A stretch of 12,227 nucleotides of DNA from JANMQK01 sp031370485. GTDB taxonomy: Bacteria; Acidobacteriota; Polarisedimenticolia; Gp22-AA2. The notes under the pieces are model-generated. The model ran no database searches and had not been told where the DNA came from. It was given only the letters and a program-made list of their open reading frames with translations. How positions within the stretch are numbered: the first letter of the stretch is position 1; every line of letters starts with the position of its first letter. A program made the position numbers and the translations under genes. Below are positions 7,606-12,227 of the stretch, piece by piece. The stretch is from NCBI GenBank assembly GCA_031370485.1, contig JANMQK010000120.1, positions 1 to 12,227 of the forward strand, read 5' to 3'.

Positions 7606-8577
7606 ATGAGCCTGAGGAACCTGCCGTCGGGGCCGATCACCGGAGTTGAGCGCCTCAGTCCGACGTCTCGAATGCCTATGAAGCATGGGGGCATGGGGCA
7701 CCCCCATTTCCGGGAGCGGGCGCTTTCGCGCCGGAGCTTCCTGCGCGGCACCGCCCTCGCCGCGGGGGCCGCAATCGGATCCCAGATCCTCTTCCCACCC
7801 CTGACACGGGCCTTGGCCAAGCCCAAGGCGGGCCCGACCCCAATCCCGGGTGGCATCCAGCCGTTCGGGCCGGGGACCGAGCTGTTTCATGTCTTTCCCC
7901 CGGCGCGCGGGGTCGAGCCGGCGTCGATCTTCAACTTCAACGGGTCTGTCGGCCTCGCCCAGGTCCAGGGCTCGTGGAGCGGCGGTGGCGTGGTGCCTCC
8001 CGCCGGGACGCCTCTCGTCTATGAGGCCGACATGCGCTTCATGTCCGGAGAGTACGTCGCGGAGGACGGCCGCCCGCGCAACGGAACCTTCGGGTTCGTC
8101 TGACTCGACCTCTACGTGGGACCGGTGGTCCCAGGGGTCTTCGACAACCAGGTTCACGATTTCGATCCGGGCATCGCGACGAACGGACTGTTCTGGACGG
8201 TCGAGATAGATCGAAGAGACCTCGATGTCCATCCGGGCTCGGGCGAGGCCTCTCTCGTCATCCGCGATCTCGACCTTCTCGACTACTTCAGCATCCCGAA
8301 CGCGTTCCTGCGGGGACCGTCCAATCCGGCGAGGGTCTCGTTCGAGGTTCGCTGGGCCAAGGGCCGGAAGAAGGTCCGCATCCGGGACGAGGAGAACCGG
8401 TTCGACGTGAAGCTGATCGAGAACAGCGCGACGATGGCCTGGACGGCCAGCACCCTGGGGGAAACCTTCGAATCGGGGCCGGCGCGGGAATCCACGAGCC
8501 TCCTGGCGGAGGTGGGCCGCGAGCGCAACGGCAGGTTCTTCCCCAGGAACGGCGGCTGCGAGGACAGCGAAGACTGA
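7606..8577 (+). pseudogene. Twin-arginine signal protein interrupted by one in-frame TGA
   Basis: One continuous frame of 323 residues broken only by TGA at 8101-8103 (residue 166). The ATG at 7606 has GAGGGGG about 6 nt upstream. The N-terminus carries a Tat signal, SRRSFLRG (residues 42-49) followed by an Ala-rich core, so the product would be exported folded. The mature part has FNFNGSVGLAQVQGSWSGGG and FMSGEYV before the stop, and directly after it LDLYVGPVVPGVFDNQVHDF, GLFWTVEID and LDLLDYFSIP. The reading is unbroken for another 158 residues, which suggests a single domain split by a recent nonsense change, a sequencing error, or UGA recoding (see the hairpin at 8117-8133). A GTG at 8116 could restart translation but would give a non-exported half protein. 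I do not recognise the family; it looks beta-rich and has no obvious catalytic motif. Its neighbours give no functional clue. Confidence 0.75.
8117..8133 (+). other. Hairpin 13 nt after the in-frame TGA (possible bacterial SECIS-like element)
   Basis: TGGGACC, loop GGT, GGTCCCA: a perfect 7-bp stem with a 3-nt loop starting 13 nt after the TGA at 8101-8103, its apical loop 20 nt from it. As I recall, bacterial SECIS elements have a short upper stem, a loop with G in one of its first two positions and an apical loop about 16-37 nt from the UGA. This hairpin fits those loose rules but lacks the bulged U of the E. coli fdhF element. In GC-rich DNA such a palindrome can arise by chance. Confidence 0.3.
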
Positions 8578-8624
8578 GGACTTCGACGCGCGCCGCGGCG
8601 GCCGTGGCCGGGTTCGGGCACAGG

Positions 8625-8654
8625 TTGATATCTCCCGGGGACCCGGCTTAGAAT
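8625..8654 (+). promoter_or_regulatory. Sigma70-like promoter of the flavoprotein gene
   Basis: TTGATA (8625-8630) and TAGAAT (8649-8654) each match five of six consensus bases and are separated by 18 bp. Transcription would start near 8661, leaving about 28 nt before the TTG at 8689. It lies in the 111-base gap after the Tat-signal gene, so the flavoprotein and downstream gene are probably an independent transcription unit. Confidence 0.55.
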
Positions 8655-8688
8655 CGCCCGTCGTCTACCGTGCGACGAGCGTGAGAAC

Positions 8689-11619
8689 TTGCGCGACGTC
8701 ATAAGCCCGAGCACAGGCCCACCCGCCGGACGTGAGGGTTCGGACAGCACGCCCGCCGCCGACCTCTGGCGGGGGGTGCGGGAGGAGATCCGGGACGGGG
8801 GAATCGCCGTTCGGAGGCCAAGCGCCGCTGCGGAAGCCTCGGCTCTCGAAGCAGGCGTTTCGGTCATCACGGCGCTCGACGTCGCTCCGCCGCGCACGCT
8901 TCACAACGCCCCCCTCGTGCGCAGCAGCCCGCTGTCCCCCTCGGTGCGCGCCATGCTCGAAACGCGCGAGTTCGGGCGTGCGTACGACGCGGCTCCGGTG
9001 GATCTCGACGCGATACGGCACCGGCTGCCGGGGCTGGCCTGTCCGGCGGGAGACATCGAGTTCCTGGCGGACGACCGGGCCATCGACGATCTGAACCTGT
9101 CCGTCGACTGCCTTCTGCAGCACCGGAAGATGCTGCTCGCTCCTTCCGTCGCCCACGACCTCCCGCGAAAAAACGTTCTGGTGCTCGGGGCGGGCCCCGG
9201 CGGTCTGATGACGGCGATACAGCTGAGCCTGCGCGACCACCGGGTCGTCGTCTGCGAGGAGCGCGAGGTCTACGCCCGCAACCGCTACATCGGCGTTTAC
9301 AAGGAAGTCACGCACCTGATGGCCGCGCTCGGCATGTCCGAGTGCATGACCTACGACTTCTCCCAGTACCGCGGCAAGCGCGGCATCATGCTGGCGGACA
9401 TCCAGACATTCCTCCACGCTATTGCCCTGAAGCTCGGGGTGATCATCTACACGGGGGCCATCGCGCGAAACCTCAACCTGGAGTCGGTGCGAAGCGGCGA
9501 GATCGAGCTGCAGCGGGCGACCGGCGGGACCGTCGGCGCGACCACGCAGACCGCCATCGGGATGATGCGCTGGCACCACGACACGATATCGCGGGTGAGA
9601 TCCGGAGTCGCCATCCGGTTCGACACCATCGTCGAGGCCACCGGAGGGCGCTCGGGCCTGCGGGAGATTCTCGTCGGTCCCGAGAACGTCGTCTCGATCC
9701 GGACGGTCGCGAGCAAGGCCGCGGCCGCGGATCCATCGCTGAAGTCGTTCTTCGAGGACCCCGAGGATCACTGCGCGGAGTACGTCGAGTCGGGCTACGG
9801 GTGCCCGCCCGGTTTGCGCGCGTCGTTCGCGTCGGCGCTTTTGGCCGGCGGAGAAGGGGAGATACCCGACGAGATCCCCTGCTTCGTGTCCAACATCGAT
9901 GCGTCGATCTTCACCCGGCCCATGCAGGCGACCGAGGGTTCGATGGGTCTCGCATCGCGGATCGGGGACAGGGATCTCAACATCCCGCACGACTGGGTCG
10001 TGCTCGAATGCCGCGTGGCCGATCAGAGCCTTTCGCGCTTCCACATCGAGGGCCCGCTGCCCCAGGAATTCGAATTCGGCGGCAAGCGGCTCTCGACCCG
10101 CAAGTCGCTCGAAAAGCTCAATCCCGTGAGCCTGTTGTTTCGGATTCTCTACGCCATGGGCGTGCCCTTCGACGCCATCGATCGCCGGCGGCTCATCGAT
10201 TTCTACACGGCCGAGAGCTCCCACGGCGACGCCAGCGACATCGTATCGATGTGGGTCGGCACCTTCCGCGGGTTGCGGCTGGGAGGGGAGAAACCGCTGT
10301 GGCGCGGAACCGTCCCGGGGTCGGGCGCGCTCGAGTACGGGATTGTCGGTGAAGCGCTGCAGAACGCGTGGTATCGCTTCGGCGTCGGCGTCGATGACGC
10401 CTTCGCCGGGGCGGAGCGGTTCGCCCTGGGCTTCGACCTCGCGCCCGAGGAGCGCCTCGATCAGGCCCGCCGGTTTGAGCGGCTGATGACGGCACGAAGC
10501 GTCCAGATCCTCTATCACCTGTACGGCGTGGCGCGGAACACCGAACAGGGGGTCGTCGGGGCGGTCCTGACCGAGTATCACATGGACGAGAAGCACGGTG
10601 TCGATCTCGCCGAGGCGCGCCTGAGAAGGCTGGTGCGGGAGGGGACGGAAATGCTCGCGGCCGAGACCGACATCCGGTCCGGCGGTTCCGAACCGCTCGT
10701 CGAGGCCGCCCTCGACCACGTGCGCGAGTCCTGCTGCCGCAAGGCCATGACGCTTCTCGAGTCATTCCCTTACCCGCCCAAGGTGCTGGCCCAGGCCAAA
10801 CTGCCGATGAAGACCGGTCGTCCCGACTGGCGCGCGAGCGCCTTCGCCACGCTCGAGGGGGTGCTCTCTCCGGAAGTTCGAGGTCAGCTGAAGCCCCTTT
10901 TCGAGAGCGGCGGCGCGCCCGGTCCGAAGGCCGCCTCGGGTCCGAAGGACGACTCGGGCGAGCGGACACGCCAGGAAAGGCTGGTCGAGCTCGGCATGGG
11001 CCGGTACGCCTGGGCCACCCCCTGGCTCCGCGCCTGCGCGCTCCGTGCCCTCGATCCAAAGACACCGGGGGCCGCCGACACCCTGAAGCGCGCCTCCACG
11101 GATGCCGATCGGCTGATCGCCGAGACCGCGAGTGCGCTTCTGGCATCGGGCGCCGGCGGCGGCGCAACGGCGACCCCGGAATCGCCTGCCCCGTATCTCA
11201 CGATCGACAAGGTCCTCGTCCTCGGGAACGTCGGCCTGTTCAAGGGCATCCCCCACGAGGTCCTCGCCGGGGTGGCGGCGCTCCTCACCGAGCGATGGGC
11301 CGCTCCGGGCGAACGGGTCATCGAGAAGGGGGAATACGGCGATTGCCTGTACGTCATCGCCTCGGGGCGCGTGCGCGTGCACGACGGTGACCGGACCTTT
11401 CTGGAGCTGGCCCGGCACCAGGTCTTCGGAGAGCTTTCCCTGCTCGACGCCGAGCCTCGATCCGCGAGTGTTTCCGCCGTCGAGCGGACCCGCCTTTTCC
11501 GCCTGCTCCAGGCCGACTTCTACGCCCTGATGAGCGAGCGGCCCGAGATCACCCAGGCCATCAACCGCGTGCTGTGCGGGATGGTTCGCTCCGCGAACGC
11601 TGCTTCAAAAACCTCGTGA
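8689..11619 (+). CDS. MICAL-like FAD-dependent monooxygenase fused to a cyclic-nucleotide-binding domain
   Basis: A 976-residue cytoplasmic protein with no signal peptide or membrane segment. Residues 1-160 are an unassigned N-terminal extension. The FAD Rossmann motif NVLVLGAGPGGLMTAIQLSL begins near 162 (GAGPGG at 167-172), followed by VVVCEEREVYARNRYIGVYK and MLADIQTFLHAIALKLGV, whose layout recalls the MICAL and aromatic-hydroxylase monooxygenases. VEATGGRSGLRE and SRIGDRDLNIPHDW may be the later flavin-contact motifs. Residues about 750-830 are helical and HEAT-like (RACALRALDPKTPG). Residues about 843-970 form a CNB domain with FGELSLLDAEPRSASV, whose Glu915 and Arg924 are the phosphate-cassette residues that normally contact the cyclic nucleotide. 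It overlaps the next CNB gene by 4 nt (GTGA). TTG 8689 is the first start after the promoter; the Shine-Dalgarno (GAGCGTGAG) is weak, so the start is uncertain. The substrate is unknown; nucleotide control is inferred from the domain. Confidence 0.85.
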   Translation: MRDVISPSTGPPAGREGSDSTPAADLWRGVREEIRDGGIAVRRPSAAAEASALEAGVSVITALDVAPPRTLHNAPLVRSSPLSPSVRAMLETREFGRAYDAAPVDLDAIRHRLPGLACPAGDIEFLADDRAIDDLNLSVDCLLQHRKMLLAPSVAHDLPRKNVLVLGAGPGGLMTAIQLSLRDHRVVVCEEREVYARNRYIGVYKEVTHLMAALGMSECMTYDFSQYRGKRGIMLADIQTFLHAIALKLGVIIYTGAIARNLNLESVRSGEIELQRATGGTVGATTQTAIGMMRWHHDTISRVRSGVAIRFDTIVEATGGRSGLREILVGPENVVSIRTVASKAAAADPSLKSFFEDPEDHCAEYVESGYGCPPGLRASFASALLAGGEGEIPDEIPCFVSNIDASIFTRPMQATEGSMGLASRIGDRDLNIPHDWVVLECRVADQSLSRFHIEGPLPQEFEFGGKRLSTRKSLEKLNPVSLLFRILYAMGVPFDAIDRRRLIDFYTAESSHGDASDIVSMWVGTFRGLRLGGEKPLWRGTVPGSGALEYGIVGEALQNAWYRFGVGVDDAFAGAERFALGFDLAPEERLDQARRFERLMTARSVQILYHLYGVARNTEQGVVGAVLTEYHMDEKHGVDLAEARLRRLVREGTEMLAAETDIRSGGSEPLVEAALDHVRESCCRKAMTLLESFPYPPKVLAQAKLPMKTGRPDWRASAFATLEGVLSPEVRGQLKPLFESGGAPGPKAASGPKDDSGERTRQERLVELGMGRYAWATPWLRACALRALDPKTPGAADTLKRASTDADRLIAETASALLASGAGGGATATPESPAPYLTIDKVLVLGNVGLFKGIPHEVLAGVAALLTERWAAPGERVIEKGEYGDCLYVIASGRVRVHDGDRTFLELARHQVFGELSLLDAEPRSASVSAVERTRLFRLLQADFYALMSERPEITQAINRVLCGMVRSANAASKTS

Positions 11620-12227
11620 AGCCGGAGTTCGAGACCCTCCTGGGCAGCATCGCGCTCTTCGCGGATCACACTCCGGAGGAGCTGCGGGAGATGCTCGCGC
11701 TGGTGCGACCCTGCGCCATCGCACCCGGGACGACCCTGTTCACGCAGGGGGACGAGGCCGATGGCATGTACCTGCTCGAGCGCGGGCGCGTCCGGGTGTC
11801 GGCACGGCTACTCGGCGATGAGAACGTTGAGCTGGCGGTCCTCGGCGCGGGCGCGGTGCTGGGGGAGCTCGCTCTCGTGGACAGCGGCGCCCGATCGGCC
11901 AGCGCGCGTGCCCTCGAGCCGACGACCGCTTTGTTCCTGAGCCGCCGCCATTTCGATCTGTTGCGGGCCGACTTCCGGCCTGCCGCCTACAAGACCATGC
12001 GGCACCTGATACGCGAGCTGTGCGGCCGGCTGCGTGCGCTCAACCGCGAGATCGCCTCGGCGTCACCCGGCGCGGACCCCGGCAGGATACCATCCTGGGT
12101 CCGTGACCCGTCCACGCTGCCGGGACGGCCCCTGTCCTCGGCCACGCTGGACCGCGCCGTCCTGGCTGCCATCCCCTTTTTCGGCCAGTTCACCCCCGCC
12201 GAGTACGAGGAGTTCGTGACGCCCCTG
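11616..12227 (+). CDS. Tandem cyclic-nucleotide-binding domain protein, 3' partial
   Basis: The frame is open from GTG 11616 to the right edge (204 codons). The GTG overlaps the previous stop as GTGA, implying translational coupling and joint function. Residues about 5-125 are a complete CNB (Crp/PKA-R type) domain: LFTQGDEADGMYLLERGRVR, then VLGELALVDSGARSASARAL, with Glu84 and Arg93 of the phosphate-binding cassette spaced exactly as in the upstream flavoprotein. A basic helical stretch follows (MRHLIRELCGRLRALNREI) and a proline-rich linker. From about residue 178, LDRAVLAAIPFFGQFTPAEY looks like the opening helices of a second CNB domain cut by the window edge. There is no DNA-binding helix-turn-helix in the part seen, so a Crp-type transcription factor is not supported. 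It may be a regulatory partner of the flavoprotein or carry an effector domain beyond the window. Confidence 0.85.
   Translation, partial: MKPEFETLLGSIALFADHTPEELREMLALVRPCAIAPGTTLFTQGDEADGMYLLERGRVRVSARLLGDENVELAVLGAGAVLGELALVDSGARSASARALEPTTALFLSRRHFDLLRADFRPAAYKTMRHLIRELCGRLRALNREIASASPGADPGRIPSWVRDPSTLPGRPLSSATLDRAVLAAIPFFGQFTPAEYEEFVTPL

Noticed and set aside
6296..7609. 437-residue plus-strand open frame opposite tatT
   Set aside because: Shadow of tatT and the intergenic region, with no domain and no plausible start region.
8595..8612. CGGCC-GT-GGCCG dyad after the Tat-signal gene, possible terminator
   Set aside because: The 2-nt loop is too tight, the surroundings are simple GC repeats, and no T-run follows.
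8665..10719. 684-residue open frame on the minus strand opposite the flavoprotein
   Set aside because: No recognisable motif and low-complexity Arg/Asp-rich composition; the plus strand encodes the FAD motif and family blocks throughout.
11616..12227. Crp-family transcription factor
   Set aside because: After the CNB domain there is a linker and an apparent second CNB domain rather than a helix-turn-helix, at least within the window.

Overview
The window is high-GC (about two thirds by eye) bacterial DNA from a Gram-negative organism: it encodes a TonB-dependent outer-membrane receptor, a periplasmic TRAP binding protein and a lipoprotein partner. The receptor style (carboxypeptidase-regulatory-like N-terminal domain), the TatT-type TRAP operon and the decayed receptor remnant would suit an uncultured Acidobacteriota or a related deep Gram-negative lineage. 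That placement is inference; there is no rRNA or other decisive marker here.

Layout. (1) 1-3146, plus strand: the 3' part of a long-form RsmH-type 16S rRNA methyltransferase, overlapping by 4 nt a 718-residue TonB-dependent receptor. The usual division-cluster neighbours of rsmH are absent downstream. (2) 3167-3572, minus strand: a broken fragment of a second, different TonB-dependent receptor, with an internal deletion, a frame change and an in-frame stop. (3) 3590-7405, minus strand: a compact operon tatT - dctP - dctQM (lipoprotein TPR-like partner, binding protein, fused small and large permease) with tight or overlapping junctions, read from a good sigma70-like promoter at 7446-7475. (4) 7406-7605: a divergent promoter region with an 8-bp perfect dyad around the TRAP promoter, a G9 tract and a weaker rightward promoter. 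(5) 7606-8577, plus strand: a twin-arginine-signal protein of unknown family interrupted by one in-frame TGA that is followed by a 7-bp hairpin. (6) 8625-12227, plus strand: a promoter, then a 976-residue flavoprotein with a MICAL-like FAD monooxygenase part, an alpha-helical HEAT-like linker and a C-terminal cyclic-nucleotide-binding domain, overlapping by 4 nt a second gene that starts with one cyclic-nucleotide-binding domain and enters another at the window edge.

How the parts may work together. The TRAP operon should import an organic solute across the inner membrane. The dead receptor 17 nt downstream on the same strand may be a lost outer-membrane partner. The flavoprotein and its coupled neighbour form the most novel unit: a redox enzyme that appears to be under nucleotide second-messenger control, with a partner of the same sensor type. 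Both nucleotide-binding domains keep the Glu and Arg of the phosphate-binding cassette at identical spacing.
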